This document shows, piece by piece, positions 1 to 7,089 of a stretch of DNA of 64,000 nucleotides (position 1 is the first letter of the stretch; every line of letters starts with the position of its first letter). Both the position numbers and the translations under genes were made by a program. Below the pieces are notes generated by a model. That model was not told the DNA's origin. It saw only the letters and a program-made list of their open reading frames with translations, and did no database searches. This DNA comes from a virus. The stretch covers positions 18,256-82,255 of IMG/VR virus record IMGVR_UViG_3300037502_002391. One strand, given 5' to 3'.

Positions 1-29
1 AATTGTTTAAGTTTTTGAATAATTTCCAT
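1..29 (-). CDS. Start of a further minus-strand gene (partial)
   Basis: An ATG on the minus strand at 29-27 opens a frame reading MEIIQKLKQ to the window edge, 15 bases after the stop of the preceding gene. Spacing and orientation fit the next gene of the same operon. Only nine residues are visible, so no function can be given and the start itself is an inference. Confidence 0.4.
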
Positions 30-44
30 TTTATATTAATTTTA

Positions 45-509
45 TTAAGTTGATAAATTTTCATCAAGTAATCTATAAATTTCTGTTAATATTTGCAAGT
101 CTGCTTTACTAAAAGTACCCTCAATATTGAACAATTCAGATATAAAAGTCTTTATTGCTTTTTTATCGACTCCGGATACTTTATTGTAAAAAATATCAAA
201 ATAAAAAATCTTTAAATACTTGTAATGATTACCATTCTTTTTAAGAATTATATTTTCTTTTTTAAAAGAATCAATAGTTTTTTGCCAACACCAATCAAAA
301 TGTTTCTCATTATCATCCTGGGTGTATTCTATAGCAAAATTATCATTATGCGAATCACCTAGATATGTTTGGCTTATTGTATTATTCAATGAAATCAATA
401 TATCCAAAAATAGGTCAACCTTTTCTCTATTAATATTGTGCATATTAAAATAAGTTTCAAGTTCCTCTTTGGGTATTGGCTCAACTAGCCAGTTAAAAAA
501 ATTCTCCAT
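45..509 (-). CDS. Conserved phage hypothetical protein (154 aa)
   Basis: This is an intact 154-residue frame starting MENFFNWL. It is acidic and aromatic-rich, with a central HFDWCWQKT stretch, no signal peptide and no membrane segment. From memory it resembles small proteins of uncultured marine phages that share the N-terminal FFNWL-type start and the HFDWCW motif; none has a known role. The ATG sits in the 3' arm of a perfect inverted repeat (498-533), which may limit its translation or end upstream transcription. It follows the EF-hand protein gene by 51 bases. Confidence 0.75.
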   Translation of the reverse strand: MENFFNWLVEPIPKEELETYFNMHNINREKVDLFLDILISLNNTISQTYLGDSHNDNFAIEYTQDDNEKHFDWCWQKTIDSFKKENIILKKNGNHYKYLKIFYFDIFYNKVSGVDKKAIKTFISELFNIEGTFSKADLQILTEIYRLLDENLST

Positions 510-533
510 AAATCATTGTCTATGGAGAATTTT
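498..533 (-). terminator. Perfect 13-bp hairpin followed by a T run, overlapping a start codon
   Basis: On the minus strand, AAAATTCTCCATA (533-521) pairs perfectly with TATGGAGAATTTT (510-498) around a 10-base loop, and the T run continues to 494. This has the shape of an intrinsic terminator for the gene ending at 561, though the stem is AT-rich. It also contains the ATG of the next gene at 509-507. It may therefore act as terminator, start-codon-sequestering hairpin, or both. Confidence 0.5.
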
Positions 534-560
534 AATACAAAAAAAATATAATTGTATATA

Positions 561-1607
561 TTATTGTGTTTTTTGATTATAATTAATTAATTTTTTCATT
601 TTATCAAATTCTTCAACTAGAATTGGATTCCTTTTTGTGCTTTCTTTCATTTTTTTAATGAAATCTGGTCTTTGATCCCCATCTTGTACTATATGTACAT
701 CTTGAGATTTCTGATATGCTCTTTTCTTTTCCCCAGCAAAATAATTATTCTTTCTTTTTTTATTTACATTATTGTTAATATCACTTTTTTCAGTGTTTGC
801 CCATTCAGGATTATTTCCTGTTCTTGAACTTCCCTCAATATTGTCTGTTAACCATTCATCATCTGGGCTAACCTCATCATATGATAAATTCTCCATACCT
901 GGTCCACGACCCAGATTATCAATATATTCTTCTTCTGCTGAATCCATACGATAAGCCTTAACATCAGACTTCTTTAATTGTCCATTTGTCTTTGGAAAAG
1001 TATCTGGATTCTCAACATACTTGCCATTTGAACCATACTTAATATATTCAGACATTTTTTTGCCAACATCCTTTAAATTCTTTTCATTCTCACTTTTTGA
1101 CTTCTTTAATAAAGATTCAACATCAGTTAAACTTTTTGGCTTTTTTGTAAATGTATTCCTTTCTGCTTCATTGATAATATCTTTTATGAATGAAACCAAC
1201 TCATCTTCTGTCATTGCAATAGTACTATGCCCTAAATTAGCTTCACTAGATTCATTAATAATGTTTTCAATAAAAGATACCAATTCTTCTTCTGTCATTT
1301 TGACACTCTTTTTACCTTTCTTCAATAACTTAAAATCTTCAGCATCAATTTTGCCATTCTTGTTTTTGTCAATCTTATGTTGTTTACCAACTAACTTTTC
1401 TTTAACTTCTTTTTTGCCTTTCTTCAATAACTTGAAATCTTCAGCATCAATTTTGCCATTCTTGTTTTTGTCAATCTTATGTTGTTTACCAACCAATTTC
1501 TCATCTATATCTTTCTTCATCTTTTTTTCAAATAACAAATTTGACCTTTTATTAAATTCTTCATTTAATACCTTGTTAACAATTGAATCAATACTATTTT
1601 TATTCAT
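561..1607 (-). CDS. EF-hand repeat protein with repeated helical tags (348 aa)
   Basis: I do not recognise the whole protein. Residues 37-67 and 71-101 are near-identical copies of a 34-residue unit, each holding a canonical EF-hand calcium loop (DKNKNGKIDAED, residues 46-57 and 80-91; acidic or Asn ligands at 1, 3, 5, 9 and 12, Gly at 6). After them come two copies of a short helix beginning MTEEELVSFI and MTEDELVSFI (from 104 and 132), both ending in IINE. The N-terminus has a similar amphipathic helix. The remainder (about 150-348) is charged, Lys/Asn/Asp-rich and probably extended. A candidate late box lies 13 bases upstream. Calcium binding is predicted from sequence; a virion-associated or prohead role is a guess. 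Confidence 0.75.
   Translation of the reverse strand: MNKNSIDSIVNKVLNEEFNKRSNLLFEKKMKKDIDEKLVGKQHKIDKNKNGKIDAEDFKLLKKGKKEVKEKLVGKQHKIDKNKNGKIDAEDFKLLKKGKKSVKMTEEELVSFIENIINESSEANLGHSTIAMTEDELVSFIKDIINEAERNTFTKKPKSLTDVESLLKKSKSENEKNLKDVGKKMSEYIKYGSNGKYVENPDTFPKTNGQLKKSDVKAYRMDSAEEEYIDNLGRGPGMENLSYDEVSPDDEWLTDNIEGSSRTGNNPEWANTEKSDINNNVNKKRKNNYFAGEKKRAYQKSQDVHIVQDGDQRPDFIKKMKESTKRNPILVEEFDKMKKLINYNQKTQ
1309..1502. repeat. Tandem direct repeat encoding the EF-hand units
   Basis: Two copies of about 92 bases (1309-1400 and 1411-1502) lie 102 bases apart and differ at only a few positions. They encode the two calcium-loop units of the gene around them. Near-identity at the DNA level, including third positions, points to a recent duplication. 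Confidence 0.9.
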
Positions 1608-1620
1608 AATAACTTTTTTA

Positions 1621-1628
1621 TATAAATA
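1621..1628 (-). promoter_or_regulatory. Candidate late promoter box TATTTATA
   Basis: The exact octamer on the minus strand lies 13 bases before the ATG of the EF-hand gene, in the 21-base gap after the HD-domain gene. It is one member of the TATTTATA set found before many genes in this window. Confidence 0.5.
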
Positions 1629-3002
1629 CTATGATTTATGATTTGTTATAAGGTTTTTGACCTGAGATTCAGTAATATTCCACTTTTTAGCAACATTTTC
1701 AACAATTTTTTCAAATCTATGAGGTGTTCTAATAGCCTCCTCAATACCACCAATGTCAATTGTTTCAAATCCTTTTAACTTATCAAATGCTGGATTTTGC
1801 TCAATAGGGTCTTTCTTTGCTTGTTTCATAACACCCCAGGTAGATGGCTTCATTTTCATATGATTAATAACCAAATATTCAATAACATCAACATTTGTTC
1901 CCTCAAATGATTCAATCCAATCAGCATATTGTTTCACATATTCAGCAGATTTTGCATCATGCCCATATGCTGTTGGTTCACCTGTCTTGGGGTTAATTGC
2001 ATAAGTATCCATCTTTCCCAAGTCATGGAATAAAGCAGCCATAATCATATTTGGATCATCCCCATACTTGTTATAAGCCCTCCTTAATACCAGGATAATG
2101 TGTTTTAATGAATTACCTTCTGGATGCCATTTACTTGGTTGTTTTGCTCCCCATTGGTCAAAAAATAATTTCTTTAAATCTTGTGGCAATGACCTAATAA
2201 GTTCTTGTGCTGTACTTGGAATTTCTCTCTTGTTCATATTTTGTTCAGTTAATTTTAATGCACCAATATCCCCCTGATTACAATATGGGAATTTTAAACA
2301 CTTTTTCTTCACTTGCACAAATTGTCCTCCTGGTATTTGTGTCTTGCTCTTCCCCCTCCAATCTTTCTTTTTCATAGATTTTGCCCACATCCCTGGAACC
2401 TCATAAGACCCCGTAGAAGCAGTTGTAGTTGCTTCCTTGGCTTCTACCTTCCCTTCATTAAATATTGGCTTAAAATTAATTTCTGTCCACTCATTCTCTT
2501 TTATTGGAACACAATTTGGAACCATTTTTCCATTCTTCATTTTTCCCCCAACTCGTCTATATCCTTTCCAACATGCTTCACTCATACTTTCAAGGTTGGG
2601 AAATAATGGTGCAACATAACCACCAGATGAACCTGAACCAGTTGCTTCCTTAGTTTCCATCTTTGCCAATTTTTTGTAATAGTTGGGGTCTTCCCAAAGA
2701 TGGTCTTTTGCAATTTGTCTAGCAATTTTAATACTACTAGTATGTTCTTTCTCAATGTTAACACCTTTGTTTAGTTGTTTTTTCAAGAAAGCAACATAAT
2801 CTGTTGAATCTTTTGTTTTATTGTGTTTTCTTTCAATATCTATTAAAGATATATTTCTTTTTTTTAATTCCATTTTATCATCTTCTTTAATTTCACCATC
2901 ATTAACCATTCTAATGTAATTGAATTGTGCTGGGTATGATTTTGAATTCTTTGAAAATTCACTAGCTATGGTATTAGCAAAAAGTTTATTTGGATCTTCC
3001 AT
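1629..3002 (-). CDS. Mosaic HD-domain protein (457 aa)
   Basis: Several small modules are strung together. Residues about 85-116 resemble the DUF5661 type (IARQIAKDHLWEDPNYYKKL). Residues 139-166 carry an ACWKGYRRVG...VPNCVP motif common in marine T4-like phage proteins. Residues about 188-250 hold a Gly/Ser linker followed by a KKKCLKFPYCNQGDIGAL cysteine motif, also recurrent in marine phages. Residues about 290-430 form an HD-type metal phosphohydrolase fold with H301, the H326-D327 pair in LFHDLGK, and H348-D349. HD proteins usually hydrolyse phosphate esters or nucleotides; the substrate here cannot be told. Short linked modules suggest a structural or packaged protein with an enzymatic tail. 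The gene begins 3 bases after the neighbouring gene's stop. Confidence 0.75.
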   Translation of the reverse strand: MEDPNKLFANTIASEFSKNSKSYPAQFNYIRMVNDGEIKEDDKMELKKRNISLIDIERKHNKTKDSTDYVAFLKKQLNKGVNIEKEHTSSIKIARQIAKDHLWEDPNYYKKLAKMETKEATGSGSSGGYVAPLFPNLESMSEACWKGYRRVGGKMKNGKMVPNCVPIKENEWTEINFKPIFNEGKVEAKEATTTASTGSYEVPGMWAKSMKKKDWRGKSKTQIPGGQFVQVKKKCLKFPYCNQGDIGALKLTEQNMNKREIPSTAQELIRSLPQDLKKLFFDQWGAKQPSKWHPEGNSLKHIILVLRRAYNKYGDDPNMIMAALFHDLGKMDTYAINPKTGEPTAYGHDAKSAEYVKQYADWIESFEGTNVDVIEYLVINHMKMKPSTWGVMKQAKKDPIEQNPAFDKLKGFETIDIGGIEEAIRTPHRFEKIVENVAKKWNITESQVKNLITNHKS

Positions 3003-3005
3003 AGG

Positions 3006-3251
3006 TTATGCATTTTTTAATTTTGGTTCCCAATAACTCCTATTCTGCCACATAAATTGATAGAATTCTCTAAACATCTTAACTGTTATATCTTTAACCT
3101 CACCTTCAAACTTGCCTCTCCTAAATTCTTTTTGAAGTTTTTCAATCAACTTATTCTCATATTGAGATAGTGTACTACTTTCAAAGAAATCTTTTATTTC
3201 TTTTCTCATTATAGTTTCAATTTCCTTCTTTTCAGATTGTGTTAATGCCAT
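3006..3251 (-). CDS. Conserved small phage protein (81 aa)
   Basis: A short, highly charged, helical protein beginning MALTQSEKKEIETIMRKEI and ending with an aromatic stretch (FYQFMWQNRSYWEPKLKNA). It has no signal peptide or membrane segment. It resembles uncharacterised small proteins of marine T4-like phages; the function is unknown. Its ATG overlaps the upstream stop by one base (TAATG), so it is probably translationally coupled to the candidate spanin gene. The N-terminal amphipathic helix is reminiscent of the helical tags in other proteins here. Confidence 0.75.
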   Translation of the reverse strand: MALTQSEKKEIETIMRKEIKDFFESSTLSQYENKLIEKLQKEFRRGKFEGEVKDITVKMFREFYQFMWQNRSYWEPKLKNA

Positions 3252-3664
3252 TACTTAAATATTATGGAATATGTAAATCCAAATATTGATAAACCTATTA
3301 GGATTTGATTTATTACATTCTTTGTCTTTTCTTTTTGTAAAAGATTTTTATTGTCAATATAACTATTATTTAAAACCTCATACTTATCATTCTGTACTTT
3401 AATTAATTCTTTATATTTCTGTTCTTTTTCAATATATGAAAATAATAATGAATCTTTTAATGCTAGTTTTCTTGAATTCTCAATAATTAAGTTATTTGTA
3501 GTATTCAATTCATTTCTCACAGAATCATAACGAATCAAATCTTTTGCTATTTCTTTCACAATGCTAATTGGGAAAGTTTTAGTTTGAATTGAATCTGTAT
3601 CTACTTGTGAAGAAACTATCAATGGCAGCCATATTAAAAGTGTCAATAGAAATAACTTTTTCAT
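3251..3664 (-). CDS. Exported coiled-coil protein with C-terminal membrane segment (candidate spanin partner)
   Basis: The 137-residue product starts with a clear signal peptide (MKKLFLLTLLIWLPLIVSSQ, ending in a Bacteroidetes-style SSQ site). A predicted coiled coil follows (about 45-110), then a C-terminal hydrophobic helix (about 115-135). There is no lipobox cysteine, so it is not a classical outer-membrane lipoprotein spanin. Its first 86 bases are nested in another frame inside the end of the upstream gene, which encodes an N-terminally anchored coiled-coil protein. That layout recalls Rz/Rz1 pairs, and an endolysin lies just upstream. Assignment to lysis is inferred from context. Confidence 0.6.
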   Translation of the reverse strand: MKKLFLLTLLIWLPLIVSSQVDTDSIQTKTFPISIVKEIAKDLIRYDSVRNELNTTNNLIIENSRKLALKDSLLFSYIEKEQKYKELIKVQNDKYEVLNNSYIDNKNLLQKEKTKNVINQILIGLSIFGFTYSIIFK

Positions 3665-3989
3665 AATAATATCTTCTAATAACTTCTTTTTTGTTGTTTA
3701 TATCTTTTATGTTTTTATCAATTTCAGAAATTTCATTAAAGTACTTATCTATTTTTTCTTCTAAATTTTTTTGACTATCCTCAATTCTTTTATTTGATTT
3801 TTCTAATTCAACAATTTTTTGGTTTGTTTTATCATCCAACTTAACTTTTGGTTCAGATTTCTTATATAGTGTTATTCCAATAAATACTAAAAATATAATT
3901 AATATAATTTTTAATATAGCATTTAAAAAACTATCAAAGTTTCCAGTTAATTTGGTGTTTTCTTCCTTATTGCTAATATTTTTGACCAT
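3579..3989 (-). CDS. Inner-membrane coiled-coil protein, candidate i-spanin (136 aa)
   Basis: Residues about 22-43 form one strongly hydrophobic helix (LKIILIIFLVFIGITLY) after a short polar N-terminus. A long charged coiled coil (about 50-105) and a short tail follow. This is the usual shape of an Rz-type inner-membrane spanin, which helps disrupt the envelope after endolysin action. It overlaps the preceding gene by 43 bases and the next gene by 86 bases in a different frame. No sequence-level match to a named spanin is claimed; topology and context are the evidence. Confidence 0.6.
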   Translation of the reverse strand: MVKNISNKEENTKLTGNFDSFLNAILKIILIIFLVFIGITLYKKSEPKVKLDDKTNQKIVELEKSNKRIEDSQKNLEEKIDKYFNEISEIDKNIKDINNKKEVIRRYYYEKVISIDTFNMAAIDSFFTSRYRFNSN

Positions 3990-4525
3990 TTTGATTTAAA
4001 CTTTTGATAATATTGTTCTAATTTTGTTATTATATTTAAAAAATCTTCATCAACTTTAACAATATCAGCACTAACATAAACTCCACCATTCTCACCAATC
4101 GTATATAAAAATGTGATATTATCATCAATTAATTTACCACCCCACTCCACATTATTCTTATATAAATGTAATTCATCAAAATCAACAAGATCTGAAACTT
4201 CCTCAACAAATTCATCCATTGTTTCTTGAAAAGTTGATTTATCATCTGTTGTTATACTATCAACTTCTGATCTTGAATCCCCATGTATAACAAATATTCC
4301 TCCAGATATTTTATATTTTTGTTCAAACTCTGTATTTTTATTCACACTGCCTTTGCCATCATCATAGTCATCTCTAACAGTAGCATCATCTTCAACATTT
4401 TTTTTTATCCTACTTGAAATACTATCAATTGTATTTATTCTTGACATATCTGAGGTTTGCTCAAATAACATCTTTGATTTTTTCAATAGAGATTTCATCT
4501 CATCATATCTACTTTCTATTATCAT
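3947..4525 (-). CDS. Hypothetical protein (192 aa) in the lysis cluster
   Basis: I do not recognise this protein. The N-terminus (MIIESRYDEMKSLLKKSKML) is an amphipathic helix, followed by an acidic Ser/Asp/Lys-rich linker (about 40-70). A probable globular alpha/beta part follows (about 72-165, with GGIFVIHGD and GGVYVSADIV strands), then a basic C-terminus. There is no signal peptide. It overlaps the endolysin end by 17 bases and the candidate i-spanin start by 43 bases, so it belongs to the same transcript. The short helical N-terminus followed by a flexible linker resembles other possibly virion-associated proteins in the window. Confidence 0.65.
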   Translation of the reverse strand: MIIESRYDEMKSLLKKSKMLFEQTSDMSRINTIDSISSRIKKNVEDDATVRDDYDDGKGSVNKNTEFEQKYKISGGIFVIHGDSRSEVDSITTDDKSTFQETMDEFVEEVSDLVDFDELHLYKNNVEWGGKLIDDNITFLYTIGENGGVYVSADIVKVDEDFLNIITKLEQYYQKFKSKWSKILAIRKKTPN

Positions 4526-5114
4526 TTTCTAATTTTTTTTCAAAAAGTTTTATATCAAAAGATGGTGATATATCTGTGTATGTTTTGTATATGTTACTTC
4601 TGCTTATTATTCCATTAAATTTTTTATCAATATCTGTATTTGTATTATGTCCTATGAATTTTTTTTCTATTTTCATATTTTTACAAATGTATAAACATAA
4701 TAAAGACAATTTATTAATTTGTTCATCTGTATATGTATCCCAAAAGTCATAATCTCTCCACTTTTTATAATATGGTTCACCATTATAAATATCGCCAATC
4801 CAATTATTATTTAACCCAGTATTTTTATTTTTTTCAATCCAACCAAGATTCTCAATTGCTACTACTATTGAATTATAATTCAAAATATCCTTGTTGAAAA
4901 AATTTGAATACTCATCATCATTTAATAAGTTTAATACCTCCCCTTTTTTTGTGATTACATAATTTGGTATTTTATCATAATTACCATTATGCCTATATTT
5001 TAGGGATATTAAGTAATTCTTAATATCCCTAAAAGTATTAATTAACACTATTTTATTTTTAATCTTTTGTTTTCCAGTAGGTTTAAAATCACCATACTTA
5101 ATTATCTCCAGCAT
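4509..5114 (-). CDS. Endolysin, N-acetylmuramoyl-L-alanine amidase-like (201 aa)
   Basis: The fold markers of the amidase_2 family are visible: IPNYVITKKGEV (strand leading into the active site, about 49-60), VVAIENLGW (84-92, with E88), FIGHNTNTDID (H156) and TYTDISPSFDI (D181). The enzyme would cut the amide bond between muramic acid and the stem peptide at lysis. H156 and D181 fit two of the usual zinc ligands. The first ligand, normally a His at the end of an early strand, is not evident (that strand reads IVLINTFRD). There is no signal peptide, so release would need a holin. A perfect 16-bp stem lies inside codons about 28-39. The gene overlaps both neighbours by 17 bases. Confidence 0.7.
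   Translation of the reverse strand: MLEIIKYGDFKPTGKQKIKNKIVLINTFRDIKNYLISLKYRHNGNYDKIPNYVITKKGEVLNLLNDDEYSNFFNKDILNYNSIVVAIENLGWIEKNKNTGLNNNWIGDIYNGEPYYKKWRDYDFWDTYTDEQINKLSLLCLYICKNMKIEKKFIGHNTNTDIDKKFNGIISRSNIYKTYTDISPSFDIKLFEKKLENDNRK
4998..5034. other. Perfect 16-bp inverted repeat inside the endolysin gene
   Basis: The arm at 4998-5013 (TTTTAGGGATATTAAG) is exactly complementary to 5019-5034, with a 5-base loop. It falls about 80 bases into the endolysin reading frame. It contains a GGG/CCC core in otherwise AT-rich DNA, so it should be the most stable local RNA hairpin. Confidence 0.8.
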
Positions 5115-5985
5115 TCCTTTTTCTATATGTTAATCTATTTAAATCATCAATATTATCATTTAAATCACCCAAATTTAAATTTATCTTTTTTCTTCTTGTG
5201 TTTTTTGGTTTTTGAGTCTCAATTAAATCTTCTTTTAATAAAGTATCTTCCAATAATGTTGGTGTAACTCTTGGCTTATATATTCTTTTTGTTGGTTTTG
5301 GTGAATCAACAAAAGGTGCTAAGTCATCCTTAGATTCAATATCAGTCTTTGATTCCTGTTTAGATTTTGTTAGATTATCAAGATATTCTTCTAACTTATC
5401 TAATTCATCCTGGGTTGGTGTATAAATATTTTTTTGTTTTTCTGCCTCTATTTTACCTGCTTCTATACTTAATTTATCCAACTCATCATCAGTTAATTGT
5501 TGGCTTGGGACCTTAGTTTCTGCATTGTTCTGATCTCTTAATTTTACCAACATATGCAAGAAAGATAAAGATATTATAGGCAATAGACCACCAGAGAATA
5601 AGGCCAAAACCCTTTTATGCCCAATAATATCACCCTCCTCAATAAAATATTGAAAAAACACATTTGATAACTCTACCCAATCTTTAAATTCTTTTGAGTT
5701 TTCATCAATGTATTGATATGAATAAAAGACATTTCCAACTAATTGTATTAGTGTAACAATACCAAAAGGTATATACACATTCTTACCCATATGAACTGAG
5801 ATTGCAGCCAAAGCTGATAAGGCTGCAATCTCAATACCAAAAGATAGATAAATAGCCCAAGTTGAATTATTTGTTAACCCATACCAACTAGTCACATGTG
5901 AAATTGACACAATTGCAACAGTTATAATTGGAACTAAAAATGCAAAATATACTATTTTTTCTAAATTTTTACTAAAAATATTCAT
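5098..5985 (-). CDS. Four-helix membrane protein with long cytoplasmic tail (295 aa)
   Basis: Four hydrophobic helices are evident at about 10-35, 40-65, 70-92 and 125-148. A charged tail of about 145 residues follows (Glu/Lys/Asp-rich, then Pro/Lys/Arg-rich near 230-285). It resembles a membrane protein family seen in uncultured marine myoviruses, recognised by the ISHVTSWYGL and SFLHMLVKL stretches; its role is not known to me. Its place before the endolysin makes a holin-like or membrane-remodelling role possible, but the length and tail are atypical for a holin. It starts on a TAATG overlap with the upstream gene. Confidence 0.7.
   Translation of the reverse strand: MNIFSKNLEKIVYFAFLVPIITVAIVSISHVTSWYGLTNNSTWAIYLSFGIEIAALSALAAISVHMGKNVYIPFGIVTLIQLVGNVFYSYQYIDENSKEFKDWVELSNVFFQYFIEEGDIIGHKRVLALFSGGLLPIISLSFLHMLVKLRDQNNAETKVPSQQLTDDELDKLSIEAGKIEAEKQKNIYTPTQDELDKLEEYLDNLTKSKQESKTDIESKDDLAPFVDSPKPTKRIYKPRVTPTLLEDTLLKEDLIETQKPKNTRRKKINLNLGDLNDNIDDLNRLTYRKRNAGDN
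5797..5833. other. 13-bp GC-containing inverted repeat in coding sequence
   Basis: The arm 5797-5809 (TGAGATTGCAGCC) pairs perfectly with 5821-5833 around an 11-base loop. It lies in the second transmembrane helix of the membrane protein (residues spelling EIAALSALAAIS). The Ala-rich repeat partly explains it through codon choice. Confidence 0.65.
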
Positions 5986-6269
5986 TATCTAAGTTTTTCT
6001 AATTCTAAATCAATTTGAGTTTGTCTATTGACATCTAATATTTTTCTATCTGTTGACTGAATAAATCTTTTTTCAGTTTCTAAACTCATTATCTTCAACT
6101 GTTTGTCTAGTTCTGCCTTAGTGTAAGTTGAATCTTTTATTGCTGTAATTTCTTTTCTTATTTTAACTAACTCTCTATTATCTGAACAACTTCCAAAATA
6201 ATTTAAAGTCAATAAAACAAAAACAATTGTAATAAAATTCTTTTTTAAAAAGTTTCTAAAATTTTCCAT
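5985..6269 (-). CDS. Small membrane-anchored coiled-coil protein (94 aa)
   Basis: The frame is open from 6320, but the ATG at 6269 (MENFRNFLKKNF) is preferred: it removes a 32-base overlap with the sigma factor gene and starts directly before the basic, then hydrophobic, anchor. Residues about 12-27 are hydrophobic (ITIVFVLLTLNYFG) and end in SCSD. A charged helical stretch rich in Lys, Glu and Thr follows. The cysteine after the hydrophobic run could be a lipobox, but the preceding residues (FGS-C) fit only loosely. Function unknown; it is coupled by TAATG to the four-helix protein. Confidence 0.65.
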   Translation of the reverse strand: MENFRNFLKKNFITIVFVLLTLNYFGSCSDNRELVKIRKEITAIKDSTYTKAELDKQLKIMSLETEKRFIQSTDRKILDVNRQTQIDLELEKLR

Positions 6270-6288
6270 AAAATTTGTTGTTTTAATT

Positions 6289-7089
6289 TTAAATATAATC
6301 AAATAATACTTTTGACTCATTTCTGAGTTTTTTAAGTGCTTTTTCTTTTATCTGTCTAACTCTCTCCTTTGTTAGGTTGAAATCAACTCCAATTTCTTCT
6401 AATGTTCTAATAGAACCATTGAGACCAAAATAATCTTCAATAATTATTTTTTCTCTATTATCAAGAAGATTCAAAATGTTTAATAACTTTTCTCTTAAAA
6501 TTTGCTTTGTGTTAAAAACATCTTCAGGATTGTCAGCATTATCATTTTTAATTACAGTTAATAGTGTATCACCATCTTCATTTAATGTAGAATCCAGGTC
6601 AATTGTGAATGGTAAATTTGTTAACTTATCTGGTATATTATTGTCAAATTCATTTAAGAATTTCTTAATCTTATGATATTCTTGAACAATATTTACAGGC
6701 AACCGGATTGTTCTAGCATTATCATTTAAACACTCAATTATTGACTGTTTAATCCACCAAACACCATAGGAGATAAACCTCAAATTTTTTGACCAATCAA
6801 ATTTATCAATGGCTTTAAGTAAACCATAATTACCTTCAGCAATCAAATCAGATAAATCCATACCTTGATTTTGATATTGCTTACACACACTAATGACAAA
6901 TCTCAAATTACCTTCAACTAATTCTTTCTTTACTATTTCTTTTTGTGCTTGTGTAGAATTAGAATCTAGCATTATTTTTGCCAATTCCTTTTCTCGTTCA
7001 ATGGTCATAACTTTCAATTTCCTCACATCTTTTAAATATGATGAAATTTCTGATTGATTAATCATTGTAAATGTTTTCTCACTTTTCAT
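6289..7089 (-). CDS. RNA polymerase sigma-70 family factor (phage-encoded)
   Basis: This is a compact RpoD-like sigma factor of 266 residues. A short region 1.2 (SSYLKDVRKLKVMTIEREKELAK) is followed by region 2 (GNLRFVISVCKQYQ, DLIAEGNYGLLKAIDKFDW, FISYGVWWIKQSI). A reduced region 3 comes next, then region 4 (LEEIGVDFNLTKERVRQIKEKALKKL), which contacts the -35 element. Region 2 binds the host core polymerase and melts the -10 box. In T4 the equivalent late factor (gp55) is smaller and lacks region 4, so this looks acquired from a host-type primary sigma. It probably directs late transcription. ATG codons at 7089 and 7065 both fit; family similarity begins near the second. Confidence 0.92.
   Translation of the reverse strand: MKSEKTFTMINQSEISSYLKDVRKLKVMTIEREKELAKIMLDSNSTQAQKEIVKKELVEGNLRFVISVCKQYQNQGMDLSDLIAEGNYGLLKAIDKFDWSKNLRFISYGVWWIKQSIIECLNDNARTIRLPVNIVQEYHKIKKFLNEFDNNIPDKLTNLPFTIDLDSTLNEDGDTLLTVIKNDNADNPEDVFNTKQILREKLLNILNLLDNREKIIIEDYFGLNGSIRTLEEIGVDFNLTKERVRQIKEKALKKLRNESKVLFDYI

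Noticed and set aside
1021-1641. Plus-strand hydrophobic 206-residue frame opposite the EF-hand gene
   Set aside because: It is a shadow of a Lys-rich minus-strand gene (Lys codons read as Phe/Leu); it covers the repeat units and lacks any initiation context.
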